From a virus, in IMG/VR virus record IMGVR_UViG_3300037963_001723, positions 1-57,719 of that record: a DNA stretch of 57,719 bases. One strand, given 5' to 3'. Position numbers and translations under genes: made by a program. This document shows, piece by piece, positions 1-8,568 of this stretch. The notes beneath the pieces were generated by a model. It ran no database searches. It was not told the DNA's origin and saw only the letters and a program-made list of their open reading frames with translations. The stretch's first letter is position 1; each line of letters starts with the position of its first letter.

Positions 1-117
1 TAAAGTGCTAAATGCTTGAAATCCAGCTTTAGCTCCTGCAAGCGTAAGTGTTCCTGTACCAGAAGTAGTGCTGGTTTCTTTCACTCTGTCTGCTATTTTC
101 AGACTAAAGTGAGGCAT
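1..117 (-). CDS. Virion protein, N-terminal fragment cut by window edge
   Basis: The frame starts at ATG 117-115 and runs off the window as 39 open codons. The protein begins MPHFSLKIADRVKETSTTSG and continues through a GTGTLTLAGAKAGFQAF segment. This opening is familiar from structural proteins of marine podoviruses, where the full product is much longer. It follows the next gene's stop directly, so it is the next gene of the same late transcript. Its exact role (adaptor, fibre or tail) cannot be told from the fragment. Confidence 0.75.
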   Translation of the reverse strand, partial: MPHFSLKIADRVKETSTTSGTGTLTLAGAKAGFQAFSTL

Positions 118-552
118 TTAGACAATCCTAATTATAGCATTAGTTGCATCTGGAGTAGGAAATTGAATTGTAAAATCCCCACTTGTTGAGCTTTTATCTG
201 AACCAAAATCTAAAACCGCAACAGCAGTATCTGAATTAGTATCATTAAAAATTAATGCACCTCTTGCTGTAATTGTTGAACTACTCCATGTAACATTATC
301 AAAATCAACAAATGCAGTTGTACCGCCTGTTGTTGGCGTTACATTAGTAAGAAGTTTACCTTTAGCAGTATAACCTGTACCACTTGCTTCATTAGATGTA
401 GTATATGCAGTTGTAGAAGCATCTAAACTAGCTGAACTTGTATATAAAGCTATATTAAATGAGTTACCTCCTGCACCACTTGTTTTAAAGTTATGCCCAG
501 CTTCTAATAATTCTTTTTTAAAAGATGTGCACATTGCTTGAGTAATTGCCAT
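118..552 (-). CDS. Conserved phage structural protein, 144 aa
   Basis: This is a Ser/Thr/Gly-rich protein with alternating beta-type segments, as in small head or tail structural proteins. I see no catalytic motif. The type (start MAITQAMCTSFKKELLEAGHNF, then a strand-rich body) is common in marine phage late modules. Its start overlaps the stop of the upstream gene by one base and its own stop abuts the next start, so translation is probably coupled. The exact function is unknown. Confidence 0.7.
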   Translation of the reverse strand: MAITQAMCTSFKKELLEAGHNFKTSGAGGNSFNIALYTSSASLDASTTAYTTSNEASGTGYTAKGKLLTNVTPTTGGTTAFVDFDNVTWSSSTITARGALIFNDTNSDTAVAVLDFGSDKSSTSGDFTIQFPTPDATNAIIRIV

Positions 553-845
553 TACATTCTCCTAATTATATCAGAGCCACATTTATGACCCTCTTTTTCT
601 AAAGTATATACTAATGTAGTTCTGTCAGATTGAACAGCTTTTTTCATATAGTCAAGAACAACAGTATATATAACATTCTTAAACTCTTTTGCTTGTTGTT
701 GCAACACAGGATCAACATTATCTGAATATTTTATAATTCTATGTGTTGCTTTTTCTGCCCAATATTCTATTGGATGTCCTGAATTTTCTGTTGTATCAAC
801 TATAACATTTCCTAATGACATTTCTGTGTTTACTGTAATAGACAT
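552..845 (-). CDS. Conserved phage protein, 97 aa
   Basis: This is a small soluble protein with a GHPIEYWAEKA segment near residue 23 and a helical C-terminal half. Proteins of this kind recur next to head-tail joining genes of podovirus-like marine phages, but I know of no assigned function. It overlaps the next gene by one base and follows the 214-residue gene by ten bases, so it belongs to the head-tail operon. Confidence 0.65.
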   Translation of the reverse strand: MSITVNTEMSLGNVIVDTTENSGHPIEYWAEKATHRIIKYSDNVDPVLQQQAKEFKNVIYTVVLDYMKKAVQSDRTTLVYTLEKEGHKCGSDIIRRM

Positions 846-855
846 TATATCTCCT

Positions 856-1500
856 CTACTCTACTATTTGTCTTGGCTGACCATATCTATAGCTATCTTG
901 CATACTTTTACCAGCTGATTCGTTTCTTAGTCTTGCTAACGCCTCCTGGTACTGAGTTTCATACAATTGCTGCATATCAGCTTCACCCTTTAAAAATAAA
1001 TTTGCTTGCACCATACTACCATATAATAAACATTCAGGAGCATTAGTTCCTAACCATGTTTGACCTCCTGCAACTTCAGTTATTGACGGAGGACTATAAA
1101 AATAATGTAATTCTGTTGTATAACCACTTGTAGGTGTAGGAGCTAACATAAAAGTATCATCATCAAACAAAGCATAGTATTTTGGCTCTCCTTCTACAGA
1201 TGCATTAGGATATGCCTCTCTTAAAAAAGCTACTTCTTTTAACAATAAAAAAGACTGTTTATTTGAATCTGTAACAGATAAAGAAAAAGGAGCTAAAAAA
1301 TCAGAAGGAGTAGCAAGATATTGAGTTCCTGCTGACATTTGACCTTCTACATTTTTTCTAAAATTTGGTAATTGACAAGTTCTTAATATTCTATCTTCTG
1401 CACTTGTTATAAAATTATCAATATTGTTATTAAAGGAAGTTTCATTTGTATTAGCGTAATCTTTAATTGCTTGTTTTAATGTAGTGTAAGTAAATGACAT
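856..1500 (-). CDS. Putative head-tail joining protein, 214 aa
   Basis: The helical N-terminus (TTLKQAIKDYANTNETSF, then an AEDRILR segment) leads into a beta-rich middle with tyrosine-rich strands (TELHYFYSPP) and a helical C-terminus. This architecture fits head-tail adaptor or connector-type proteins of marine podoviruses. Position supports it: it lies between the capsid genes and the tail genes and next to a P22 gp4-like protein. The assignment rests on context and general resemblance. Confidence 0.55.
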   Translation of the reverse strand: MSFTYTTLKQAIKDYANTNETSFNNNIDNFITSAEDRILRTCQLPNFRKNVEGQMSAGTQYLATPSDFLAPFSLSVTDSNKQSFLLLKEVAFLREAYPNASVEGEPKYYALFDDDTFMLAPTPTSGYTTELHYFYSPPSITEVAGGQTWLGTNAPECLLYGSMVQANLFLKGEADMQQLYETQYQEALARLRNESAGKSMQDSYRYGQPRQIVE

Positions 1501-1503
1501 AAT

Positions 1504-1839
1504 CTAACTCGTTACTATTGTTACAGAACCTACTGTTCCGTTAATTATTAAATTTCCTCCTCCCCCACCATTGCCGTTTCCTACAGGATCAAAAGCAGAC
1601 ATTCTTCTACTTTCTTCTAAATTTTGATCAGGCCTAGCAAATGGTAATGCTTGTGCGTCAAGAAACTTATATCTTCCTTGAAAGTTTTGACCTTGATCTT
1701 TATCCCATACATCTTTTCCAACTAAAAATCCTGTTTTACTACCACCAACAAATTCTTGTTTTAAATCTTTTAATTTGTAACGAAAACCTGTTCTGTCACA
1801 AAATCCAAATGCATGTTTTCCTGTAGCGTATTTAGGCAT
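1504..1839 (-). CDS. Conserved phage protein with glycine-rich tail, 111 aa
   Basis: The N-terminus carries a motif typical of a widespread phage family: KHAFGFCDRTGFRYKLKDLK, followed by a LVGKDVWD segment and an ALPFARPDQNLEESRR segment. A Gly/Asn-rich linker near residues 86-97 joins a short hydrophobic beta tail. In relatives it sits among head-tail completion genes, as here between the adaptor-like and gp4-like genes. I cannot name its job. The short plus-strand frame antisense to it is a shadow. Confidence 0.65.
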   Translation of the reverse strand: MPKYATGKHAFGFCDRTGFRYKLKDLKQEFVGGSKTGFLVGKDVWDKDQGQNFQGRYKFLDAQALPFARPDQNLEESRRMSAFDPVGNGNGGGGGNLIINGTVGSVTIVTS

Positions 1840-2537
1840 TATTCACCATAACTATAACTATAAGGAACAAACTGAAAAGATGCTTTTACTCTATCTTCTT
1901 GAGCAGCTAAATCAAATTGCTCCATATAATATTCTCTTAATAAAACAACTCTATCAGCAAGTTCAGGTCTTTTCATAGCAATATGAAAAGCAAGACCTGC
2001 TATTAAAGCTGGTAAAAATCTTACAGGAACATCAGCATTATTGTTTGCTGTATCACCTACATCAAAAATTCTTCTTAAATAATAATACACAAAAGTATAT
2101 GTGTCAGCTCCATCAGGAACTGGCCAAAAATTAATTACTGGAGCTTCTCTTTGTCTGTTTATCCATAATTGAATAGGTCTACCTTTACTTAATTTATTTG
2201 GTAATGCTGAATATGTAGAATTACTTATTCTAGTTATTGGTATATCATTTTGTTTACTAGAATCTCCTGAATCAGTTCTTATAGTATATTCAATTAAATC
2301 AATTATATCTGATCCTAATGTATATTCTCCAGTTCCTTCTGTAAGAACTTTCGTACCTTTAGCAACAGTCCAAAGATTAACCCCTCTATTTTGCCATTCA
2401 AGACATAATAAATCTAACGATCTTCTTGCAGTTCTTAAGTCATAGCCAGTTCTCATTTCTAAGCCAGCTCTTTCAAAAGCTTCTTCACAAATCTCACCGA
2501 TGTCTAAATTAAATGTTGATGTATTTGTTACTGCCAT
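1839..2537 (-). CDS. P22 gp4-like / tail tubular-A-like head completion protein, 232 aa
   Basis: The N-terminal FNLDIGEICEEAFERAGLE segment, the following RTARRSLDLLCLEWQNRGVNLW helix and a later run of aromatic beta strands (YTFVYYYLRR) match the family of P22 gp4 and related tail-accessory factors. These bind the portal and close the head. The length of 232 is in the expected range. It lies between the phosphoesterase and the glycine-tailed protein and overlaps the latter by one base. Confidence 0.65.
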   Translation of the reverse strand: MAVTNTSTFNLDIGEICEEAFERAGLEMRTGYDLRTARRSLDLLCLEWQNRGVNLWTVAKGTKVLTEGTGEYTLGSDIIDLIEYTIRTDSGDSSKQNDIPITRISNSTYSALPNKLSKGRPIQLWINRQREAPVINFWPVPDGADTYTFVYYYLRRIFDVGDTANNNADVPVRFLPALIAGLAFHIAMKRPELADRVVLLREYYMEQFDLAAQEDRVKASFQFVPYSYSYGE

Positions 2538-2549
2538 ATTTATTCCTTG

Positions 2550-3635
2550 TTATTTCTTTTTATCAGAATATTTATCTAAAAGAAACAAAAGAAAGTCTCT
2601 TCCTACTTCTATATCCTTAAAACACTGTACCATATTATGTTCTTCAGCGTTAGGGTCAATTACTTGCATTATAGCTTGTCCATGACTTTGTTCGTCTAAA
2701 CCTTTATCTCTAGCATACTTATCAAAAAATTTATACCCACGAGCACGAGCTAACCAATGTATTTTACCATCATATAACTCATGTTGTGCTAATGCCCAAG
2801 TATGTCTATGACCTGCTATATACAAATGAGCATCTCCTTGAAAATTAGCTTTTTTCATCTGCGCATGAAGTGGGTTCCACATAGAATGCCCAGGCATATC
2901 ATGGGCCGTATAAATCTTACATTGTTTTCCATTAGGAAAATCAAGAGATATTCTGCTTTCCCAAGGATCATATATCGTATGAGGAGATTTCATATAATTT
3001 ATTGGGTCTCCAGCTCCACTCCATAAATCGTGGTTACCCCCAATCAATAAAAGAAAATCAGTTTCTTTAATAAACCATTCCACGAGCTTCCATGCAGTTG
3101 ACTCACTCGTGTCCTGGTCGCCATATAGGCGTGCCAATCTCCCCACCCAATTATTGCTCATATCTCCCAAACTTGCGCCTTTTATGTTTTCGTGAGAGTT
3201 TATAATGTCTATATCTCTTCTTAATGTAGTCCAATCACAACCATTATCATCAATATGAGGGTCTCCCATCCAAACAATCGCTATAGGTTCATCAGATTTT
3301 ATTTTTATGTGATGCCATTTAGTTTTCTTTTTTCTGTTTCTATATTTTTCAAATCTATTTGTTAAATGATCTACATATTCTGACATATCTTCTTTTTCTT
3401 CAATAGTTTCAGAATCTATCTCAAACATCATATCGTTAGGAAGTTTATGAGCAAATTCACGAGCCCAATATTCTTCTTCAGATATTTTAAATTTTCTTTT
3501 CCCCATATCAATATGTGACCTATATGTGGTCATAGGCAACCCAAGTTCGTGAGCTGCCTGTTTTTGACTGTCGCAATATAAAAATTGTTTTAAAGCACGA
3601 ATCAGAATTTTATCGTCTAGCTTATGATTAGCCAT
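2550..3635 (-). CDS. HTH plus calcineurin-like metallophosphoesterase, 361 aa
   Basis: Residues about 1-55 look like a helix-turn-helix (QAAHELGLPMTTYRSHIDMG). Residues about 115-300 carry the full metallophosphoesterase set: GDPHID, a GD in SLGDMSNNW, GNHD and GHRH. Known members of the superfamily hydrolyse phosphomono- or diesters with two metal ions. The fusion suggests a DNA-directed phosphoesterase or nuclease. The start is supported by GGGAG seven bases upstream. Its place among head genes is unusual for an enzyme, and the substrate is unknown. Confidence 0.8.
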   Translation of the reverse strand: MANHKLDDKILIRALKQFLYCDSQKQAAHELGLPMTTYRSHIDMGKRKFKISEEEYWAREFAHKLPNDMMFEIDSETIEEKEDMSEYVDHLTNRFEKYRNRKKKTKWHHIKIKSDEPIAIVWMGDPHIDDNGCDWTTLRRDIDIINSHENIKGASLGDMSNNWVGRLARLYGDQDTSESTAWKLVEWFIKETDFLLLIGGNHDLWSGAGDPINYMKSPHTIYDPWESRISLDFPNGKQCKIYTAHDMPGHSMWNPLHAQMKKANFQGDAHLYIAGHRHTWALAQHELYDGKIHWLARARGYKFFDKYARDKGLDEQSHGQAIMQVIDPNAEEHNMVQCFKDIEVGRDFLLFLLDKYSDKKK

Positions 3636-3660
3636 GATTTCTCCCTTTTAAAAATTGATT

Positions 3661-4071
3661 TTAATAGTATTTTTTAAATTCAATAACAATTGTATAAGTG
3701 TCACCTGAACCTGCACCAACAGTAGTAAATAATACATCTCCATTAGCACCTGTTGCTTCGCTATTAGTTAAGGCAGTAAATTCTTTAAAACATATTGTAT
3801 CTGACCAATCTTCTTTTAATTCAATTGCAAGATCGTTAGAATTAGCTTTCCAAAGAATTTTTACACCCATACCCACATTAGAATACCATATTTTTGATAT
3901 TCCAACTCTTCTACACGCTTTTCCTAATTGATTTGGTTCTAGTGTAAGACCTGTTCCACCACTATTTAAATCAATTTTAACTGCATTAGTTTCTGCTGTA
4001 TTGTCAGGATTAGTAAAAACACAGATAGCTTTAGATGGTCCATCTTGAAGTTTTCTTAATTGTGCTGCCAT
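3661..4071 (-). CDS. Small phage structural-type protein, 136 aa
   Basis: This beta-rich Thr/Gly/Asn protein has no catalytic motif and ends YTIVIEFKKYY. Composition and place downstream of the capsid gene suggest a minor head or decoration protein, but I do not recognise a specific family. Its ATG abuts the stop of the 40-residue lysine-rich gene upstream. Confidence 0.6.
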   Translation of the reverse strand: MAAQLRKLQDGPSKAICVFTNPDNTAETNAVKIDLNSGGTGLTLEPNQLGKACRRVGISKIWYSNVGMGVKILWKANSNDLAIELKEDWSDTICFKEFTALTNSEATGANGDVLFTTVGAGSGDTYTIVIEFKKYY

Positions 4072-4194
4072 TTACTTCTCCTTTTTATTGGATTTTACAG
4101 CTTGAACAAAACCAACTCTAGTGTATTTATCTTTTACTTTTTTAGGTTTTGACTTAGCTTTAGACTTAGCTTTGCTTTCTTTTTCTTCTGCCAT
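4072..4194 (-). CDS. Small lysine-rich protein, 40 aa
   Basis: This short frame starts at ATG 4194 with GGAGGTCTAA just before it, a good ribosome-binding site. The product is MAEEKESKAKSKAKSKPKKV followed by DKYTRVGFVQAVKS and a KEK tail. It fills the gap between the 151- and 136-residue genes exactly, with its stop abutting the next ATG. The AKSK repeats make it strongly basic, so nucleic-acid binding is possible. No family is recognised. Confidence 0.65.
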   Translation of the reverse strand: MAEEKESKAKSKAKSKPKKVKDKYTRVGFVQAVKSNKKEK

Positions 4195-4211
4195 TTAGAC
4201 CTCCTTAGTTA

Positions 4212-4667
4212 TTAAGAAAGGTTATTGTTTTGAACATAAAGAACAGTAACTGTAGCAACACCTGCTGTTCCGTTACCATTAGCTCCTGTAAAGTCAGCAA
4301 GAACTTCTAAATCAGTTGCTCCTACATTTGTAGCTTCAGTATCTAAAGTTCCGTGTGTTGTCGCAACAGCTTTTACATTAACAGTACCTAAAAAGGCATC
4401 TGCGTCTGCTGCAGTACCAACTGAAATTGTTGCTGCACCGCCATCATTACTTGCAGTTGTTACATTTAAAATAACATCTACAATTTGTGAGTTTGCAGGA
4501 ACTACTGCAACTCTTTGGTTAAGATGACTTGCACCTGTGATATCTGCTAAAATTGATTGTGACATTACAACAGAACCAACATTAGTAACATTAGTTCCTA
4601 CTGTTGTACCTGTGGTATCGTTAATAGTGCCTGCTTTAATTGGCCCTGAAAATGTTGTTTTACCCAT
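4212..4667 (-). CDS. Putative head decoration or minor structural protein, 151 aa
   Basis: This Ala/Val/Thr-rich, beta-type protein opens MGKTTFSGPIKAGTINDTTG, an opening I associate with small structural proteins beside major capsid genes. It is the first gene after the capsid terminator on the minus strand, with GGAG ahead of its start. No enzyme motif is visible. The call rests on composition and position. Confidence 0.6.
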   Translation of the reverse strand: MGKTTFSGPIKAGTINDTTGTTVGTNVTNVGSVVMSQSILADITGASHLNQRVAVVPANSQIVDVILNVTTASNDGGAATISVGTAADADAFLGTVNVKAVATTHGTLDTEATNVGATDLEVLADFTGANGNGTAGVATVTVLYVQNNNLS

Positions 4668-4741
4668 GTTAATCTCCTTGTCGTTGGGTTGTCTAACCGA
4701 AGTTAGTCAAGTGATTCGTTTTCATATATTTAAAATACACG

Positions 4742-4773
4742 AAAAAAAAGGAGGATGCAAGACATCCTCCTTT
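4742..4773 (-). terminator. Intrinsic terminator after the major capsid gene
   Basis: Read on the minus strand, AAAGGAGGATG (4773 to 4763) pairs with CATCCTCCTTT (4757 to 4747) around a five-base loop. A run of eight T residues follows. This 11-bp hairpin plus T-run lies just past the capsid stop at 4796 and before the next gene, so it can cap the abundant capsid transcript and lower expression of the genes beyond. Confidence 0.85.
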
Positions 4774-4795
4774 AATTGTTCTATACGCTTAAAAC

Positions 4796-5734
4796 CTATG
4801 AAGAACCAGGACTTCCGTATATTCCTAGAGGGTCTGATACACCGAAGCTGTATCTTTCTCTAGCACGATATCTCACATTACCTGTGTCGAAATCGCCATC
4901 CATACCTGTTTCTAATGGTGTTCTAACGAAGTGCTTCATACCATTAGGTATATCAGTAAGTAAGAACCAAGCGTTAGTATCAGTTAAATAGTGATTAACT
5001 GAATAACCGTCAGGTATTACTCCTAATGATTTGATAGCATTAATATCGTTATCAGCAGTATTTGGTCTTAAATCGGTTGCTAGTATCCTTTGAGCAACGA
5101 ACATTAGATTAGATGGTACAATAAGTTTTCTTGCACGACCTGCAACTAATAATCCTCTTTCATCGGTATAACCAGAAATGTCGATTATCGCAGCTTCTAA
5201 TGAAGTTTCATTAAGGTCTGCAGCTGTTACAGGGCGGTTACTGTTCTTACCACCATTAACTAGTGGGTGACCATCACCTCCTGCAACACCATCACCATCG
5301 GCAGTAAATAAATTTACGCCATCTCCTGATTGATATGTGTTAGTAAAACCATTATTTAGAGGAAAAGCAGCTTTTACTTGCTTAGTATAAGCCATTGCTC
5401 TAGCTAGTGCTTTCGTGTATCTGCTTGATAGACTATCGTATAGATTGTCTTCCATAGCTTCTTCAGTAATTGCGAAGCCGAGAGCAATTGTTTCGTGGTT
5501 ATATCTAGCTGTAAAAGATTCCTGAGCAGAATCATAAGTCATTGCTGCTCCTTCATTTTTTACTGGTGCTTGACCAAAACCAGAAAGTTTTACTTCCTCT
5601 TCAAATGAACGATCAGAATTTTCAGTTTCATAAATTTCTGCGTGTTCTGAATCGTATCCTTCATACTCTAAACCAAACAAAGCATTTAAGCCTGGTAAGA
5701 GTTCTTTAAGCATCTGGGCTCTTGAAATTGCCAT
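4796..5734 (-). CDS. Major capsid protein (HK97 fold, Mu gpT-like type), 312 aa
   Basis: The N-terminus MAISRAQMLKELLPGLNALF, the long acidic N-arm, the ARYNHETIALGFAITEEAMEDN segment and the PSNLMFVAQRIL segment are typical of Mu-type capsid proteins in marine phages. The length suits a T=7-size HK97-fold shell subunit. It lies after scaffold and a decoration-like protein and is followed by the window's clearest terminator, as expected for the most expressed late gene. Confidence 0.88.
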   Translation of the reverse strand: MAISRAQMLKELLPGLNALFGLEYEGYDSEHAEIYETENSDRSFEEEVKLSGFGQAPVKNEGAAMTYDSAQESFTARYNHETIALGFAITEEAMEDNLYDSLSSRYTKALARAMAYTKQVKAAFPLNNGFTNTYQSGDGVNLFTADGDGVAGGDGHPLVNGGKNSNRPVTAADLNETSLEAAIIDISGYTDERGLLVAGRARKLIVPSNLMFVAQRILATDLRPNTADNDINAIKSLGVIPDGYSVNHYLTDTNAWFLLTDIPNGMKHFVRTPLETGMDGDFDTGNVRYRARERYSFGVSDPLGIYGSPGSS

Positions 5735-5746
5735 ATCTTATTCCTC

Positions 5747-6337
5747 CTATACGCCTGTTGCTTTATCGTATGCATGCATTCCTGCGTTGAATGTCACAAT
5801 AAGATCAGTATATGCATCTCCTGCTGTGCTTTCTCCGCTTTCAACGAATCCAAGTATACGAAGTGGTAGAGTGTTAGTTGTAGCGACTGTACTCGCATCT
5901 AGTGCATTTTTGCTTCTACCAATATCTGCACTACCTGCTGTTTGTACAACGCCTGCGTTTTTACCAAATGCGTCTTTCGTTACAGCGCCATCTGCTTGCA
6001 TTCTGAACTCTACATTAGGATCGTCTAAGACAATCGCTTCGATATCAGAAGCAGCAATTGGTTGGTTGTAAGATTGAGCAAAGGTAAGTTGATTGGTGTT
6101 AGGGTCAGTATATCTAACTCCTAAAAAGATACCAATAGGTGTTAATGTTGCAGTTCCAGTATCTTTAGCGATAGTTGTTGTTGCTCCATTATCTACTAGC
6201 TTAACGAAATCACCATAGAAAATACTTGTAGCATATCCTGATGCAATCGGAATATGTCTTGTTTTTCCACTAAATGATCCACTAGCTGAAGTAGTTCCTA
6301 CTGGCTCTGCACCCATAGGTGTAGCTGTTGTAGCCAT
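5747..6337 (-). CDS. Putative capsid decoration protein, 196 aa
   Basis: This beta-rich protein contains TRHIPIASGYATSIFYGDFV and a C-terminal strand block ending YTDLIVTFNAGMHAYDKATG. It resembles the small protein often placed directly before the capsid gene in marine phages and thought to decorate or stabilise the shell. It sits 12 bases from the capsid gene in the same transcript. Confidence 0.6.
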   Translation of the reverse strand: MATTATPMGAEPVGTTSASGSFSGKTRHIPIASGYATSIFYGDFVKLVDNGATTTIAKDTGTATLTPIGIFLGVRYTDPNTNQLTFAQSYNQPIAASDIEAIVLDDPNVEFRMQADGAVTKDAFGKNAGVVQTAGSADIGRSKNALDASTVATTNTLPLRILGFVESGESTAGDAYTDLIVTFNAGMHAYDKATGV

Positions 6338-6356
6338 AACTTACTCCTTAAGTTAA

Positions 6357-6908
6357 TTAATGTTTACCGAATGTAACCCTTGATTGTCTTTGCGGTTCTA
6401 GCATTGGCATTCTTGGATCACTTTCTCTTAAATAATTGTTATCTATTGATTCTACCTGTTGTTGAGCTAACTGATCATAGTATGCTCGTCTTGCTTCCAC
6501 AGTTTCAACAGGAGCTTTACATAATAGTAGACCACCTATTTCAATACATCCATCATCTGCCCATCTTGAGTTTTGATCGCACAAGATTTTTAATTCTGGA
6601 TGGTCTTCTGATTTACAAGCTTCCCAGCCCTCTCTGAATCTATAAGATACATTTGGGTTATCTGATTGACCTACAATAGAAGTTCTTATCCACCTAAACA
6701 CATAACCAGCTTGTGGTTTTGGATCAGGCAATACTGAAGGTGGTTGCCACGCTTTTGTTCGTTGCGTGTTATCACGATTGGTTTCTTCACGAGCTTCTCG
6801 TGGAGTGCGCCCAGACTCAGCAGTCTCTAGCACATCGGATTCAATGTTTTCTTGTTGATCAGTATTCTTACCAACTTCTACATCTTCAAATTTTTTATTT
6901 TTAGTCAT
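6357..6908 (-). CDS. Conserved phage protein between scaffold and capsid, 183 aa
   Basis: The first 60 residues are charged and disordered (EEVGKN and TREAREETNRD type). The conserved core follows: GYVFRWIRTSIVGQSDNPNV and a YRFREGWEACKSEDHPEL segment, which I have seen in pelagiphage-like late modules. The function is unknown; a capsid-assembly role is likely from position. Its start overlaps the stop of the scaffold gene by one base. Confidence 0.65.
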   Translation of the reverse strand: MTKNKKFEDVEVGKNTDQQENIESDVLETAESGRTPREAREETNRDNTQRTKAWQPPSVLPDPKPQAGYVFRWIRTSIVGQSDNPNVSYRFREGWEACKSEDHPELKILCDQNSRWADDGCIEIGGLLLCKAPVETVEARRAYYDQLAQQQVESIDNNYLRESDPRMPMLEPQRQSRVTFGKH

Positions 6909-7939
6909 TATCTATCCTTTACTAATTGAGCTGCATATTGCTCTGGTGTTATACCAAGTTTCCTTGCGAGAGAAACTTGAGTAGCAGTTAATTTGACCTT
7001 TTTAGGTCTTGCTCCGTTATTTCTAGTCGCTGGAGCTACTACTTCTGCCGACTTGCGAGGTTCTTCAGGCTCTGCTACTGCCTGTTCTGTACCCTCGAAC
7101 GAATCAGGAAATACTTCCCTCATTCGTGAATTAATGCGATCATAATACTCATCTGTAGTTGGGTCAAGCCCTTCTTTAGTGACGAGCTTATTGTGTAAGC
7201 CATATGCAAAACTTGTCATTTCTTCATCTTTACCAAACCATTCATTCTTTTCTGCCCAAGCCTGCGCTTTTGCATCTGGTTGAACTGGTTCAGGTATAGG
7301 TTCTGGTTGTCGTTGTTGCGGTTGTGTATTTTGATTATTTCTAGCAATTTGTTGCTCTTCAGCTATTACTTTATTTGCTATATCAGTAGGAAGGTTTACT
7401 GCCTCTTGATGTGCAAATGTTGCTTCTGTGAGAGCTGTTTGAGCTTTTGCAATCGCCTCAGCGTCTCCAGACTCATAGGCCTCCTTATACGCTTTAGTTG
7501 CTGATTTTTTTGCATATTCAGCTTTTTCTTGGGCTTGCTTAACGAGCTCTTGCTGGCCACTTCCGACAAGTCGAGAAAGGCGTTGATTTTCAGCAACTGC
7601 CCTTTTAGCATGAGTAACAGCTTCATCCCTGAGCCGTAATGCTTTTTCTTTTTCTCTTCTTTCTTCGTGGTAATCATATTTTAATTTTTGTATTCTTTTA
7701 GTTGCTCCTTCAGATAAATCTTCAACTTCTTTCTTATTACCTGCTTTAGCATCTTGTCGAGGTGGCTTTCTATCTTCTTCAGGCCTGTCATCTACGACTT
7801 CTACCTCTATGTTTTCGGAGTCTTTATTAGTGCCTACAGTAGATTTAACTCCTAAAAATTTATCTTCTGTACTTGTTTGAGGCTCAGGAAGCGGTGATTC
7901 GCTTTCTAAAGACTCTTCGGCTAGTTGTGTTTCGGTCAT
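6908..7939 (-). CDS. Scaffolding protein, 343 aa
   Basis: The N-terminus is acidic and disordered, a long charged coiled coil spans about residues 75-190 (YHEERREKEKALRLRDEAV), a Gln/Pro linker follows, and the C-terminal helical region is followed by a basic tail (ARPKKVKLTATQVSLARKLG). This is the usual layout of podovirus scaffolds, whose basic C-terminal end contacts the capsid subunit. Position between portal and capsid agrees. Confidence 0.8.
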   Translation of the reverse strand: MTETQLAEESLESESPLPEPQTSTEDKFLGVKSTVGTNKDSENIEVEVVDDRPEEDRKPPRQDAKAGNKKEVEDLSEGATKRIQKLKYDYHEERREKEKALRLRDEAVTHAKRAVAENQRLSRLVGSGQQELVKQAQEKAEYAKKSATKAYKEAYESGDAEAIAKAQTALTEATFAHQEAVNLPTDIANKVIAEEQQIARNNQNTQPQQRQPEPIPEPVQPDAKAQAWAEKNEWFGKDEEMTSFAYGLHNKLVTKEGLDPTTDEYYDRINSRMREVFPDSFEGTEQAVAEPEEPRKSAEVVAPATRNNGARPKKVKLTATQVSLARKLGITPEQYAAQLVKDR

Positions 7940-8361
7940 ACTCTTTCTATGCCTCTTGGGTCTTGAACGACAGCTTCTACATTGTCGTCATTAATAATTC
8001 TAAATTCTTTGCCGTGTATTTTCAAGCGTGTGCCTGTAAAAGCACGAAAAACAATCCAGTCTCCTTCTTTACACCATGCTCCTGATGGGAATTTCTTCTT
8101 ATCATCATAGCAATCTTCACCCATTTTTAGCACAAAACCTACTACTGTGGCAATCTCTTCCGTTTGTAATATTGATTCTGTCTTATAAATACCACCCTCT
8201 GTCTTATCGTCAGGCTCAGGTAAAGCAATTAAAATTCTATATCCTTTAGGTTCAGGAAGTTGGTTTGCAGTTTCTTTTTCTTCCTTTTCTTTCTTTTCTT
8301 TTCTTTTATCTGTAACTTTTGTAAGTTTTGATGTTGTAGTCATTTCTGATGGTACTCCCAT
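7936..8361 (-). CDS. GroES-like co-chaperonin, 141 aa
   Basis: After a charged 35-residue lead (KRKEKKEKEEKE), residues about 38-135 follow the Cpn10 pattern: PKGYRILIALPEPDDKTEGG, the mobile-loop stretch IYKTESILQTEEIATVVGF, and VKEGD-like CKEGDWIVFRAFTGTRLKI with a closing NDDNVEAVV. Phage GroES homologues such as T4 gp31 replace host GroES so that GroEL can fold the capsid protein. It lies between portal and scaffold and overlaps the scaffold by four bases. The start has GAGGAATAA ahead. Confidence 0.8.
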   Translation of the reverse strand: MGVPSEMTTTSKLTKVTDKRKEKKEKEEKETANQLPEPKGYRILIALPEPDDKTEGGIYKTESILQTEEIATVVGFVLKMGEDCYDDKKKFPSGAWCKEGDWIVFRAFTGTRLKIHGKEFRIINDDNVEAVVQDPRGIERV

Positions 8362-8550
8362 TTATTCCTCCATTAATCTAGCTTCTAAATCTGCGACTTC
8401 TCTATCAGCGATTGATAATCCTTCTATAATTCCTATTATTTTTTTATATTGAGCAAAATCTTTAGCAGAACCTTGACCAAGATTCTCCTCATGTTGTTTT
8501 CTCATTTTTTGTAAATTTTGTCTTAAAAGACTAAAAGCTGATTCTGCCAT
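8362..8550 (-). CDS. Small helical phage protein, 62 aa
   Basis: This short protein is entirely helical and charged (FSLLRQNLQKMRKQHEEN, then an AQYKKIIGIIEGL segment, ending EARLMEE). Proteins of this type recur beside portal genes in podovirus-like phages, without a known function. It abuts the GroES-like gene and its start has GGGAG upstream. Confidence 0.65.
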   Translation of the reverse strand: MAESAFSLLRQNLQKMRKQHEENLGQGSAKDFAQYKKIIGIIEGLSIADREVADLEARLMEE

Positions 8551-8568
8551 GTTTCTCCCTAAATATAT

